Below, one piece after another: positions 1 through 11,660 of a stretch of DNA of 64,000 bases (position 1 is its first letter; each line of letters begins with the position of its first letter). The position numbers and the translations under genes were made by a program. Under the pieces are notes generated by a model. It did no database searches. It saw only the letters and a program-made list of their open reading frames with translations, and had not been told where the DNA came from. This DNA is from Ustulina deusta (taxonomy: Eukaryota > Ascomycota > Sordariomycetes > Xylariales > Xylariaceae): NCBI GenBank assembly GCA_023159155.1, contig JAJNNX010000008.1, forward strand, positions 248,001-312,000, in the 5' to 3' direction.

Positions 1-60
1 GGATTAACGGCGTCGTTTTTCCGTCACATCTATACTGACGTCGCTGACCTAGCAATATAG

Positions 61-791
61 ACGCAAATAATAGGCACCTTCGTGTACAGCGGCCCTGAGA
101 CGCAAGCTCTACAAGTTCTCGCACCCTTCTTTGAGCGTAATCCCCCAGTCATTCGCAAGAGTGTAGTTCCGTACAGTCAAGTGCCGTATGTCATACTGTT
201 CGGTATGGTGGCCGCGATGGGCGAGCCAGGGGGTATTCATGACATATGGTCAGTTAATGTCCGTCGGTTTGCAGTTGACTCTTTGAACTCTGCATTCGAA
301 AAATACGACACCTTCTACAGGGCAAATCCGGATGGACGAATGAGTGTTGGCATATTCGGATCGTTCTCCAACCAGGCAGTGACAGCGTCAACTCAGGAAA
401 CATCATACCCCTGGCGAGAAGCCAAGTGAAACTTGTACGTACATAATATCTACTTGCATGTTGACTATTATGAACCCAGGCTAATTCAATTACTTTTTTA
501 ACAAATAGCAAGTTCCAGATGAGTTGGCCAGAGTTAGGAAACCCCGTCGAACAACCAGCAAATGATCTTGCGCGGTTACTGCGTGAAGACTTCGCCGCTA
601 GCTCTGGATATCCTAACCTCTCAGTATCTACGAGCTATGCTCACGGTGATGAGAAGCCAGAGCAGATCTACGGAGACAGCTTACCCCGCCTCGTTGCATT
701 GAAGAAGCAATGGGACCCGGAAAACATATTCCGATACAACAATGGCTTGCCAACCAATCTTCCATCATCCGGCCCTGGGAAGGAGTGTTAA
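61..791 (+). CDS. FAD-linked oxidoreductase (berberine-bridge type), 3' part only
   Basis: This is the C-terminal part of a secreted-type FAD oxidoreductase; the 5' part lies outside the window. Visible exons are 61-425 and 509-791. The intron 426-508 (GTGAAA...AATAG) is needed because an in-frame TGA sits at 427-429. Bases 1-60 look like the end of an upstream intron (CTGAC branch near 46, TAG at 58-60). The last exon carries the BBE-type C-terminus, YGDSLPRLVALKKQWDPENI followed by FRYNNGLPTN. In this family that segment helps close the substrate pocket; members oxidise alcohols or secondary-metabolite intermediates with covalently bound FAD. The FAD-binding half cannot be seen, so substrate and completeness are unknown. 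Family call is firm; exact splice sites are inferred. Confidence 0.8.
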
Positions 792-2200
792 TGAGGCAGG
801 CTAGGGAATCGAGACAGCCAGAGGCCAAAATCCTCTCGGTGAGATTTTTTCGCTGGGTTTGAGACTAGGGAGGCGCTGCTAGCAAGATTAAGAATAACGA
901 GTAATGTGGGGGAAAAAGTGTAAAAGAACTGTTTGTTTTACTTTAGTTGTTCTTCTTTTCGTTACACTAGACACTCCTAAGAACGTATTACTAGAACTTT
1001 TGCTTGGGGGCGGATCAATGGGTCCGCTTCGTATGATCCAATTATGGTCAGTCGACTGTGTCGTCCTTGGACTCCTACTATGTCGATCCTGATAGGTGAT
1101 GGACTTCGGCAGAGCTACTTGGTTTCTTCTCTACGCTTGAGGAGACTGGGAATAAACATCCCGCATGCCTACTCCAGCACGTCTTCGAGGCTTACCTAAA
1201 AACTTTTGAACATTTCCTTGATATGAGGACTGTAAGCCTTGTGGATCTTGTGCGTCGGAACCAGATCAATTTTCACTAGTGTTACTAGACCCCGTTCTAG
1301 CGTCGTCAAATACTATGGTTTACAAGATATACTACATGAGCATCTTTGAGCTTTCAAAGTGGTTTGATCGTTGACAGGAATGTCTAGCATAGATGCTTCA
1401 GATCGACGTAGTGTAGGCCACCTTCTAACACTACCAACACCTGTTAGAACGAATATGCAGCCAAAAATAGCACTCTTGAGCCGTACCTCGAGAGCTTGAT
1501 TGGGTAATGTCAAGTAGAAACGTATCATTCTAGATTGAATTCTGGATGAAGGACTGAAGTTCCTTCATTACAACTATAGAGGGCGACCTGATGTATATCC
1601 ATAACGAGTGGCGATAAGCCTCGTATCAAGTTGCTGCCCGGACTTCTATAGAGTACTAGAAGCCTGGCAGTTGGCAAATAGTTCTGGTTCCGATACTCTA
1701 TCTGCCTCTTTACAACCGCCACCCTGCCAATTTAAACCTCCATCTTAATCCCAGGATGGTTGCACAGGAGCGAGCAGTTGATAGTTAATAGTTGAGTCAC
1801 AATTCAAGCTGGTTAGTACTAGGCAATTCATACAAGTGTGTATAGCAAGCTATTGGCGCAGACAGTTTAAGCGAATGTAGTTGAATTAATAGCTGGGATA
1901 GCGATCGCTATGGTTAACGATAGAGAAAACGAGTGTTGCTCTTTCTCTTCCTTTGCCCTGAATTCCCGCTTCCGTTTTTGTTTTTCCATTCCAGTCCGTA
2001 CCCAAACCTCGACCCCTTGCCGAACCCCTCCTATTCATAAAACCCATTGTGAAGTGTAGCGTAGCTCGAAGAATTGAAACAGAGTCGCCAATTGGAATTC
2101 ATCCCCCTCGTCGTCATGGGACCCGCCAAGGAAGAGGAATCAAGTTATCAAGGCGTTGTTATTGTTGTGTGAGCTGGGCTGTTGTTGGTAGTCGCTACAC
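792..2200. other. Intergenic, no supportable gene
   Basis: Only short open frames with no family resemblance or splice logic. The right end is the 3' flank of the small minus-strand gene that follows. Confidence 0.6.
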
Positions 2201-2567
2201 CTAGTAGAGACCGACGACAATGTCACCACGGACGCGGGCAGCGAGGTGAACCTCAGCCTCGAGGTCAAGCTTGACACCGACGAGGAGAGCAGCGCTCTTG
2301 AGCTTTCCGTCCTCATCGATGGGGCCCTTGACAAGGTTGCCTGTTTGTTATATTGGTTAGCTGCTACTGAACCAGCTAGTCTCACACCAGAAGGGAGAGA
2401 TAGTATGTTGTTCACTTACCAGCAACGTTGTTGCCCTGGCCAGACAAGCCGGGAAGGGGAAGGCTGGGGGCACCCTCGAAGGTAGGAGCGGACTTGACGC
2501 TGTTGGAAAGGGGAGTTAGTGAATGTCTTTGCGGTTCATAGGACAAGGCGACCTACGGAGAAGACAT
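2201..2567 (-). CDS. Small conserved-looking protein, 76 aa, three exons
   Basis: Not recognised by name. On the minus strand the exons are 2557-2567 (11 nt, encoding Met-Ser-Ser and part of a Pro), 2420-2499 and 2201-2340. Introns are 2500-2556 (GTAGGT...CAACAG) and 2341-2419 (GTAAGT...AAACAG). Phase is kept through both joins and gives 76 residues ending in a TAG stop. The product begins MSSPVKSAPTFEGAPSLPLP and has a C-terminal stretch of alternating polar and hydrophobic residues (GVKLDLEAEVHLAARVRGDI), which suggests a compact beta-strand-rich fold. There is no signal peptide and no membrane segment. Codon choice is strongly C-ending, which in fungi often goes with high expression. A simple reading of either strand misses it because the first exon is so short. 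Confidence 0.7.
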
Positions 2568-5500
2568 TTTGATTGTTGGGTTTTTAAGTCGGAAGACTGG
2601 AGTGGAAAAAGTGTTGGTAGTGGTTGTGGTAGGTGATCTGGATTGTGTTGTTGGATGATGATAGGAAAAGTTCTCTGGTTTGAGGGCTTCGTCGGTCCTT
2701 TATATACACATTTCGCATGCCAAAGCCCTCTCCTGACACATACCTAGGTAGCCAGGTCAGGTCCAATGCAGCTCACTCGCCCCCACTGTGTATGCCGCTC
2801 TTGACCCCTAGTCTGGTGCATGTGTTGTCACTAGTGTAGAGGGCGAGTGAGTTTTGCTGGGTTCGATGCTGTCGATGCCTCAACTCCGAAACGCTCGGAC
2901 GCTCAATTAGATGGTGTGCTAGGTTAGTATCGCGGTCGTGCAGTCGAGCAGTCGTACGAGGTTCGGTACAAGTGCAGTGGTACGTCGACCTTTCGAGTGC
3001 CAAGGTACAAGTCCCATGCTCGTCTAAATTATGCTGCGTCTCCTCCTGCTTTGTTGTCAACTATGATGGCGGCTAATGATATGGGACCAGGGCCCTCGCC
3101 AGGGACTTCACAGGGACCTCACAGGGCCCTCGCAGAACCTCACCACGGTGATACACCCGCTATCTTCGCCGCGCTCGGACCGGTGCGCTTCATGCGAAAT
3201 GGACCTGTTGTCCAAGGGCGTGTCCGGGTCCCCTTCCGGCTGCGGGGGGAATCCTGGGGCCGCATCTACGTGGTCGCAGATCTACCGCGGACGGTCAATC
3301 TACGTTATGTACAGCATTGAGCGTCCTGCGGGTTGCCGCGCGGGCCGTCGAGGCTCCAGCGTACTGTGGACGCGGGGGCGTTCGAGCTAGGAACTAGCAT
3401 CTACAGATCCCCCCCGGTCCGCTGCGTTATTGGTTCACGTGTTAGTGTTTCGTATGTTGCCATGGATGTTATATCCATACATACACTGCACACACTACAT
3501 GCTGAGACCGTCAAACCTCCCCTGGGCCTGTTCCTCTCTCCCGTGATTTTGGGTGTGCAAAGCTGGACGAACGAGGCAAGATTTGGTAAGGGGATGTTGT
3601 CGTCTTTGGTTGGAGTGACTGCAGTACTGTACGTGCGACAGATGGACCATCTTCTCGCCTGTCATGTTTTCGACGAGCGTCAGTTGGGGTCAGCAAGGTG
3701 AAGTAGATAGTGTGTGCAGGGTATCTCCCTGGGTAGGTACAAGAATGGCACGTTCGATGCCGCGGATGGGTGGAAGGGAAGGATCAACTTGATAGGTCAG
3801 GCAAGCGACGTGTCGAGCCACATAATTGGGTGGAGACCTATACCTACATTAGTACAGTACCGTACCCAGTTCTCATGCAGGAGGTACCAGTCGAGGTATG
3901 CATAACACTTGGAAGTTTGTCCACCGTAGCGGCAAGTCGCTAAGTTCGCTACCCTAGTATAGCGGGGAAAATGCGACCAAGGTGAGATGTTTATTCTAGC
4001 TACCTACTTTATACTATGTTTATGCGACTAGTTATTGTATTATTATTGCTATTATCCTTTTTTTCTTTTCTTTTGGGGGGGGTTTCTAAGGGCTCGAGAT
4101 GAAATTTAGGTTGAAGATTCGAATTGGCTGTTGTTGGTATGTTGATGGGGTGGAACGTTTGTTCGAATGATTGAAGATTCCCTGTGGTGTTGAAAGGTCT
4201 GGTTTGGGCCCTCGGTGGAGCCCCTGTTGAGGGAGGTTGGGTCGAGTGTGGCAGGTATAACCGCATAAGAGACAGTATGTAAGACTGCCCCCACGGCGGA
4301 TATATGTCCAACATCAATATCCCTTGCTGCTGCAATACCTGGTACTGGTGGATATAAATGAAATTGACGTGGCACCTCCCGTCAGGGGCACTGCACCACC
4401 GGCTCCACCGAAGGCGAAAACCAACTCCAAACGGAATCTTCAATCAAACCCATCTCAAACGCAATCTTCCATTCCATCCACCAACTAGTGTATACCACCG
4501 GCCAGCGAACTTGTGCCCGGCCCTCATCTCCGGCCCATACAGCGGGTACAACCCGCGGCATGCACGTAGCTCTGCCAACTCGACTGTTCAGCCGCCGTCT
4601 CAAAGCACGTAATCTTTCGAAATTCGTATCGATGGGGAAATTCGAATGAACCAGATGGATACAGAGGGGGTCTGTGGAATCTCTGGCATGGGAATCGTGG
4701 TGAGAAGGAGGAATGACGAGCCGGTTGCTCAAGCCGTACAGACGAGCGGATCTTCAACCGCGGGTATCGGGCGAAGAGGCAACCAGGCGTTGCTTAGGAC
4801 GCGTTCACCTGCCAGAGGGAACAATTGCAACGTCCAAGGAGAGTTTTACCTCACGAAGTTGTCCTTTGACGCTCGATGTTACGGGTGAGCTGGCTTTGAT
4901 CATGCAACGTTACAGGAGACGATGTTGAGTTTGTCCTCGGTACCTCGAGATCTCCCAACCATGATTTCCAGTACCGAGGAGTCCATCTTTCCCTAATTGA
5001 CTGTGGTCAATGGATACAGTAGACACGAAAGAAGACGAGGAGAATGTTTTCCAGGCCTTAAAAGGGGATATACAGTTCTTCCACAAAATGAGGTATACCT
5101 CCCGCATCCCACAAGAAGCACTGCATTATATCAGGCCTGGAAGCCAGCATATCTAAGTGCTACTCGAAAGGTGATCCATCATGAAGACTTACGATTCGAC
5201 CCTGACGAATTCTTGGATGAGTATGGAAGTGGACAAAGTGAGGAAGTCAGGTAAGGGGTGCTCACCTTGCCCTTATACAAGGAGGATTGGCTTATCCTAC
5301 ACTTCCAAGTACAATAATTGGGGGTCTCAATTGGGGAACCTGTTGATCACACGAAAACCCAATTGACTAAGAGAGAGGGAGGGTGATGATGATGCTGATA
5401 TTCTTCTGTACAGAGAGACTAGGTAGTTAAACTGATAGTGTTGACCATACCAAACTTGTGGCCATGCAACCCCCTTTTCGCCACCTGCATTCAGCCTACT

Positions 5501-6032
5501 CCATTGCAGTACGAGGAGTATCCTGAGGATTTTGACACTTGAAATAGCAGAGAGTGGAAAGAGGGGGTGAGCAGAATAGCATCAGATTTGTGAGTTTGGT
5601 GATTATACTTATTTATAACATTGAGGTTTTCAGCACTGCAATGAAATACCCGCGTTTTGTGTTTTGTTGTCTGCAGATCGCCATGTCGGTGTAGTCGGAA
5701 CTTCTAGCCTCGATCAAACGACAAATGAATGACAAGCACCGGTCGGGAATACGGCATGCTCTAAAATAGACGAGAGAAATCGTTAGTGAAGTCACACCCT
5801 ATATTTGAATTATCTGGTAGAGGTGATTTTGGTCTCCTGTCTTTGTACTTGTTTGAAAGAAAGGCTAGCAAAATAGCACAACAAGATAGTTCTGCAGCAA
5901 AGAAAGGGATGGCCAGGGAGAAAGACTCCTTGTCCATAATGTTTTGTAACAGAAACAAAGGAATCTCTTTTACAAACCCCGCCATTGAAAAGATTTAGCT
6001 GTACAATGCATGTCGTCGTGGGTGACGCTGAA
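2568..6032. other. Long gene-poor stretch
   Basis: No open frame here combines length, family resemblance and splice signals. There is a degenerate GGGAC/GGGCCCT-rich patch at about 3080-3140 and a T-rich run ending in eight G near 4060-4085. A 74-codon hydrophobic frame on the minus strand at 5761-5985 is the only hint of a small membrane protein; it is too weak to call. Confidence 0.5.
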
Positions 6033-6040
6033 TATAAATA
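6033..6040 (+). promoter_or_regulatory. TATA-like box upstream of ORF 6185
   Basis: TATAAATA lies about 145 nt upstream of the ATG at 6185 and is followed by a pyrimidine-rich leader, a usual layout for a fungal promoter. Confidence 0.4.
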
Positions 6041-6184
6041 AAGGTTTTAACTCCTAATATCACTCGATTTCATCTCATACCTCACCATCCGCCGTCGCTC
6101 CAGATTATATATTTTCCAAGCCTGTTTGAGATTTCTAGTTTTCCATCGACCTTCCCCTGCACCCATTAATCAAGCCTCATCACT

Positions 6185-6742
6185 ATGCCTTCAACCCCCG
6201 CCCAAACTACCAGAAGCTCCCCGACCCACCTAAACTTCCGCTCTCTACCAGTGGCCGAACCAAATCCCGAGTCTGATTCCAGAGGGATTTACACAGGTGA
6301 ATCTCGCGTGCCTTTTCGCGAGAGAATCCAGCGCATGCGCCGCCAGAAGGGTGTTCCCAAGCTAGTTCGCCGCGACACCCCGATACCGAGGAAACGCACA
6401 GCTCGGAGCCCGACGAGCACAGCGCCGCGGACGCCGCCGATGCCGACTTCATTGCCGGTGTGTCCCGGTGCGCCGCGCAAAGGCAAGGTAAGCGAGCTCC
6501 GTCGGTCGAGTCCAACTCAAGCCGACGCCGACGAGGACGTTCTGCTCGACAGAGAGGCGACCGCGAGGGCGAGGGGAGAACTAATATTTCCCGATATCGG
6601 CGGTTGCGTCGCTGCCGGTCGACGCTCGCCGCTGCGGAATAGTTGGGGGCCCGATCAGCCATCCGCAGTCGTCGCGCAGCTGCACCAATTTGCTCTCGGC
6701 TGCAGTGAGGAAGACGCCGGGGCGGAGAAGTCCGTCCGCTAG
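6185..6742 (+). CDS. Hypothetical basic protein, 185 aa
   Basis: Not recognised. A single uninterrupted frame of 185 codons starts at an ATG that follows a TATA-like box and a CT-rich leader. The product is rich in Arg, Pro, Ser and Thr, with several RR/RK clusters (for example RIQRMRRQKGVPKLVRRDTP around residue 50) and no hydrophobic segment, so if made it would be a largely disordered, possibly nuclear protein. The opposite strand is also open over much of this GC-rich stretch, so the frame could be open by composition. Moderate to low confidence that it is a real gene. Confidence 0.4.
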   Translation: MPSTPAQTTRSSPTHLNFRSLPVAEPNPESDSRGIYTGESRVPFRERIQRMRRQKGVPKLVRRDTPIPRKRTARSPTSTAPRTPPMPTSLPVCPGAPRKGKVSELRRSSPTQADADEDVLLDREATARARGELIFPDIGGCVAAGRRSPLRNSWGPDQPSAVVAQLHQFALGCSEEDAGAEKSVR

Positions 6743-7257
6743 AAACTTGAAGTTGAAAGAGGCCGGCCCAGGCGGCTGTGGCTCGAGAGGAAAAACGGGA
6801 ATAAGCGACTTTCAAGCACGGGCGCCTAAGAGAAGGTGTTGGTTGCTCACTAAAGTAGGCATTCCCAGGAACTCCAAATGTAGATTATATACCTAATCAG
6901 ACTATTATTTTCATCTTAACGAAATATTTTGACGTGCCACAACATATAATACATGTCCAATTGTAAAACAAGAGTCGGAGTTTTTGTGAACATTGAATAA
7001 GTTTCGGAAATTTGTGAGTGATTCGCTAGTTACAAAAAATGCCAAATGGCCTTAATGTAGAATATAAAAACAAGCTTGTTCCATATAGTACTCTGGCCGC
7101 TTCGTTGAGTTATGACCCATGTTTCTGTAGTGAGCTCTACGGCGGTGCGGTAAAGCCTATTCCAGCATACTTCTTTTATTAGGCCACAAGGCTATGGAAA
7201 GAATAGTATTAGAGATAATGGCTAAGGCGGAGTTGTCCTTAGACGGCATGGATTCCT
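6743..7257. other. Intergenic between hypothetical ORF and chitinase
   Basis: AT-rich sequence holding the converging 3' flanks of ORF 6185 and the chitinase gene. Nothing else is supportable. Confidence 0.6.
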
Positions 7258-8346
7258 CTAGCATGGAGATCCACGGGTGAGGATTGACTTTGCCTGCTGG
7301 GCGTATGTGCAACCATTAATGACGTTGGAGTCTGAAAAGCCAGCGGACCACATCATGATACCGCTAAATCTATCGTGGCTCTTGTACTCGCTAACGATAT
7401 GAGACAGCTGTTCCGGCGTCGCGTAGTAGGTCTCGCCAGCCGGGCCATCGTTAGCAGCTAGCGAAGCAGCCAGTACTCCGATGAATAGCTTCGCGTTAGC
7501 CGAGGGGGTACCCGCGGTGTAAGTGACCCAATCATCATAGTTGAAGGGAGCGTTTCCGTTGATAGGGAGTGCGCATGGGGCAGTGTAGTTGTTGTTGTTG
7601 TAGAATTGGGGCCAGAGGTAGTCGAATTTGGCGTTGCCGATGACCACAGCCATGTTCGGTTCTGGGATAGGGCATTGCGGAGCGCCGGTAATGTAATAGG
7701 TATTGCGGGAATCGGTTTCAAAGTTCGCACGTAGCGCAGAAATCATAGCAGGATAATACTTGTTTCCATCGTTCAGCTCGAGATCAAAGTCGAAACCGTT
7801 GACAAAAGTGTCACCAAAGGGTCTCGGAACATTAGTAGAACCAGAATTTCCGTATGCCTTCCATAAATTGTTCCCAATTGTCGTAGCTTCGTCTTCGGAA
7901 CTCAACAAGTAAGAGCCAGCAGCACCACCTAGTGATAGGATGATCTTGATGCCATTTGACTGGCATTTCGAAATAGCCGAAGCCAAGTGATCGCAGTTGT
8001 GGCCTTCTCCCTTGTTGGTAATAACGCACGACTGGCCAATGGTTCCCGATGGGATATTGTTCCCATTGCCGAACGAGTATAAAAACGATAATACGATAAT
8101 GTCGACGCCTGCCTCTGGTGTACAATAAGCCGTAAGGTCATTGTTTTCGACTAACAACTTAGGATTAATGGTTTCTTCAAGGACAAATGAAGGTACTATG
8201 AATAACTACTCACTAGTATCCCCACCGTTCTGGCCCCAATAGACCACGGTCTGGGGGCTGTCTTTATGGAGGGTAAGAGGACGAGCGAGGGCAGCTGTCA
8301 ACCTAGCTAAAAGGCTGAGGGAAGCCGATACTGAAGCAAAAATCAT
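7258..8346 (-). CDS. GH18 class III chitinase, secreted
   Basis: Endochitinase-type glycoside hydrolase that cleaves beta-1,4-linked N-acetylglucosamine chains, acting outside the cell or in the wall. Minus-strand exons are 8214-8346 and 7258-8150, joined over a 63-nt intron (GTGAGT...TTAG), giving 341 aa. The start at 8346 gives a hydrophobic N-terminal signal (MIFASVSASLSLLARLTAAL). The mature start has the class III pattern YWGQNGG followed by ENNDLTAYC, which is what fixed the acceptor choice. Further motifs are SLGG in beta-strand 3 (about residue 140) and the catalytic strand NGFDFDLE (about residue 180). The proton-donor Glu and the two preceding Asp are present, but the first position of DxxDxDxE is Asn instead of Asp. 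The C-terminal FSGIMMWSAGF matches the usual last barrel strand. There is no chitin-binding module or GPI signal. Confidence 0.9.
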
Positions 8347-9701
8347 GTTGAGAGATAGTGGATATTGGAAATGTGTTCGCAAAATGAGTGAAATATTTAT
8401 CTACAAGGAAAGGAAGGTCCATCAAGGACTTGAGATCTAGCTTGATCCTGATGGTTGATGATAAAACAGCAGTCTCTAGACGAACTTCGTCACGTATTTG
8501 TAGTCATCACGTATTTGGAGTCCCGAGCAGACTGTAGTGCCTCATCGTTTATTCAAGCCTTTACTAGACACTCGCACCCACACCCGTTTCATCCCGATCA
8601 TCATCCTGGATATGAGAGGCGTTACACTAACTTTGGTTGGAATATTATCTTTGTTTTGCTTATAGGTAGTCTACCAACCTCCTGGTAGATGACCCCCCAA
8701 AAGGGCTTAGTTTCATGTCTGGATAGCAATTCTGCGTTATCCAGAAATTGGGGCGGAGAAGGAAATCATAAAATCAGGAGCCTCAGATTGGGAATATTTG
8801 AGGCGATCTGAGAAATTTTGAATAGATTTGGTAGTTGAACGATGTAGTATGTTACCAGATATAGCCGGGGCCTACTCGCGAGAAAACGAGATACCCGCTT
8901 CAGGATGAGGAATCAGCGCAATAGGGGAGAGAACACCTTATTTTATGCAGCACCTTACGGCTAATCGCGGGATGAGGAGGCTACAGCATCGGGAGAAGAC
9001 CCCTGTTTCGGAGAATATCTCGACGATCGACGATCGGCAGTAACGCCGTGCCATGAGGTATCATCCTGGAACATAATGTCGCAGCCAACTTTACTGCATA
9101 AGAGAGAGCGCAAGAGCTGGTTTTCGCGGGGTCACGGACTATAGCACGTTTCCCATGCATGGGTAGCGGGTTATTGGGACTAAACGAGGAGTTTGCAGTA
9201 GATAATTGGCTGCTTTAAGGTAGCATTGATCCACTTTATCAGGAACGGGATTACCGAACTAGCTTAGCAAGCTACCTGATTGCTGCCCGCCGAGCGAAGC
9301 AAGATTCGACGACAGTTTGCAGAAAAGGCAGGTCCTCAGAGAAGTTAGCAACGCGCCTTCAGGTTGTAGTGGTGTGGGGATGAAGTTGGGAGGCTTCTTA
9401 TATTGTAAGTATTTCAACGAATACTTCGTTTCGTTTGTCTATTTTTGGAATATTAAGATTGGAAGTTTCAGTTGGAACAAAGATGAAGTTAGTAGCAAAC
9501 GGAAAAATAAAACGGGCCACGGACTCGGCCCCCCCTCATTAGCTTCACAATTCACCTCGGGATCAAAGAGACGCAAGCAGAGAAGAGAAGGTATCACCTA
9601 GCGTTGACTGAACTTCAACTTTGTTGTCAGCATCGATTGGAGGTTGCATTACTACAGGTAAATTGAATAGGTAAAGCACCTTTGTGATTTAGTTGGCCTC
9701 T
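8347..9701. other. Intergenic, chitinase promoter side and SART1 3' flank
   Basis: No gene supportable. The left end holds the chitinase 5' region; the right end is the 3' flank of the SART1-family gene. Only short frames without family resemblance are seen. Confidence 0.6.
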
Positions 9702-11660
9702 CTACGCCAACCTGACACCCGCCTCCCTTCGCGTACGAGTTTGGTGGGCAGCCGCCGAGCTCATGCCAACATTCTGACTCGCGTCCAGAACACTTTGGGC
9801 CTCATGGCGTTTCTCATCTTCGATTTTCTTGAGCCGTTTATCTGTCTTGCCCTTTCCTGAGCCTTTACCGTGAAACGCGTGACTCAGATGCTTGAAAGCA
9901 TCTTTCTGGCCAAGCACACGCCCATCTTCGTCGACATACTTGAGGTCAACACTAGGTTTGTAGTCCTTGTTGAACAACTCGGCCAGTTGCCGGGAAGCTT
10001 GCTGGTCTCGGATGTTATTCTGTTGGCGGGCCCATTGTTCGCGTTCTTGGACGGACATTCGATCAAGTCGACCACCTTGGCGGTCCCGTTCACGTTGATG
10101 ACGTGTGGTCTGCTCGACTTCTTCCATGCGCCTGCGCTTCTCAGCAAGAAAAGCTTGCTGATGGCGGAAATTTTCGTTCAAATTGCCCGACCCTGCATCA
10201 CTGACTAGGCGGCGCTCTCTGAGAAGTTGTAGTGCCGCACCAATACCAGTACCTATAGATTTCTCTTCATCCACGCCAATAGCAGCTGCTTCAGCTGGTG
10301 CGGGGGAGTCCTGTTTGACTCGGGCCTCATCAACGTCCTCTCCATCCTTCATCGGTTGATCTTCGTCTGACTCGTCCTCCATGGCTGTGATAATCTGGCG
10401 CTGGGGGGACTTCGCTTTCTGCGCCTTGCGGTCTTCGATGTCTTCTTTTGTCAAGCCTGAGACGAACTCGGAAATCTCATCGATGACGAGTCCGCCATCC
10501 TTGTCGCCTTTGGCGCTGATCTCCAGCTCCTCGTTCTGAGCCTCATCGCGTAATTGGCGTATAATATCCTCCGGGCGCATTTTCTTTCGTTTCTTTAAAG
10601 CAGCTCGTCTCTGGGCAGCTAGAGTTGCTTGCAAGTCCTCATCATCAACGAACGCAGCGTCCTCGGTTTTACGTTTTCGGCTAATAAATCCAGCGCCTGA
10701 ATCAATATCCATAGATTGCTCTTCAAGTAGCTGCGCGGGGAAAATGTCATCTTCGTCTACAGGTCGTTGTCTGGTTGACTTAGACTTCTTCTTCTTGGGC
10801 TTCTTAACCTTGACCTCTGAGACATCTAGGTAATCCGAGGCCGGCTGCATCTCGTCCAAGAAGTCGAGACTTATCTTCTGAAGTTGTGAGGTCTGTTGCT
10901 CGCCCAATGGCAAGACCGGCTGTGTACTATTGCCTTGTCCATCTAATGTAAATCGTTTAACCTTCTTGCCACTGATTTCCTCGTCGTACTGAGAGAGGAT
11001 ATTTTGTTCGCCGGTATCATTAATCTCGTTGGGATCGTACACGGGCTTCTTTTTTTTCAGGTTGAGTTTTTCGTCTAGCTTCTCCCGTTCTCGTAGTTGG
11101 ATGTTTTCGAGTTCGTCGCCCTCCTCGTCGCCTGCTAGGACATCTCTGTCGGCAAGTGTGAGGATTTGCTCATCGCCATCCTCAAATGCATCCACTTCAT
11201 GGCGCACTCTGACACCTGCAAGGTCCTTTGATGTGTATTCAGCCGCCGCCGCCGCCTTGGCAGCCTCGGACTCCTCATCCTTTTTCCGGGATTTATCAAT
11301 CTTCTTCTGCCGCTTCTTCTGGCTCCTCAACCAAGATTTGGCGTCTATATCGCCATCTTCATCCGCTTCGCCAAGGCCCTTTCCTTGGAGTGATTCAACC
11401 CGTTTCGCGGCGTCGCGTGCCTTTTTGATAGCTGCAGCCTTTTCCTCGCGACGCTTCTTCGCGCTTTCAGCGTCCTGAACTTTTCTGTAGTTATCGTATG
11501 CGGCAGCTTCTCGTGTCTCTAGAGTACTCGCAGGTTCTTCGCCTTCGGGAACGGCAGCCTTTTCTTTGAACTGTGGACCGTGTGCGCCAGGGACAGGCAA
11601 GGGCTTCATGCCGAGGGAGACACGGAGACGGTTTGTCTCTTCAATCGATGCGGCGTCCAT
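9702..11660 (-). CDS. SART1: SART1/Snu66 family U4/U6.U5 tri-snRNP protein
   Basis: Pre-mRNA splicing factor that helps tether the U4/U6.U5 tri-snRNP during spliceosome assembly; nuclear. One uninterrupted frame of 652 codons. The N-terminus (IEETNRLRVSLGMKPLPVPG) is the standard SART-1 opening. Residues about 20-130 are a charged Lys/Glu/Arg coiled-coil-like stretch. The segment around residues 145-205 (DLAGVRVRHEVDAF, then ILTLADRDVL, then LNLKKKKPVYDP) matches the family's N-terminal conserved block. The C-terminal block includes GTGIGAALQLLRERRLV and a GKGSGKGKTDKRLKKIEDEK tail. Length fits fungal homologues. The absence of an intron is unusual for this window. The start is chosen because the next upstream in-frame sequence leaves the conserved opening. 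Confidence 0.95.
   Translation of the reverse strand: MDAASIEETNRLRVSLGMKPLPVPGAHGPQFKEKAAVPEGEEPASTLETREAAAYDNYRKVQDAESAKKRREEKAAAIKKARDAAKRVESLQGKGLGEADEDGDIDAKSWLRSQKKRQKKIDKSRKKDEESEAAKAAAAAEYTSKDLAGVRVRHEVDAFEDGDEQILTLADRDVLAGDEEGDELENIQLREREKLDEKLNLKKKKPVYDPNEINDTGEQNILSQYDEEISGKKVKRFTLDGQGNSTQPVLPLGEQQTSQLQKISLDFLDEMQPASDYLDVSEVKVKKPKKKKSKSTRQRPVDEDDIFPAQLLEEQSMDIDSGAGFISRKRKTEDAAFVDDEDLQATLAAQRRAALKKRKKMRPEDIIRQLRDEAQNEELEISAKGDKDGGLVIDEISEFVSGLTKEDIEDRKAQKAKSPQRQIITAMEDESDEDQPMKDGEDVDEARVKQDSPAPAEAAAIGVDEEKSIGTGIGAALQLLRERRLVSDAGSGNLNENFRHQQAFLAEKRRRMEEVEQTTRHQRERDRQGGRLDRMSVQEREQWARQQNNIRDQQASRQLAELFNKDYKPSVDLKYVDEDGRVLGQKDAFKHLSHAFHGKGSGKGKTDKRLKKIEDEKRHEAQSVLDASQNVGMSSAAAHQTRTRREAGVRLA

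Noticed and set aside
2246..2485. Plus-strand frame starting with an Asp/Glu-rich segment
   Set aside because: It is the antisense shadow of the spliced 76-aa minus-strand gene.
6207..6815. 202-codon minus-strand frame opposite the 6185 ORF
   Set aside because: No promoter-like signals or resemblance; it overlaps the plus ORF that has a TATA-like box and leader.
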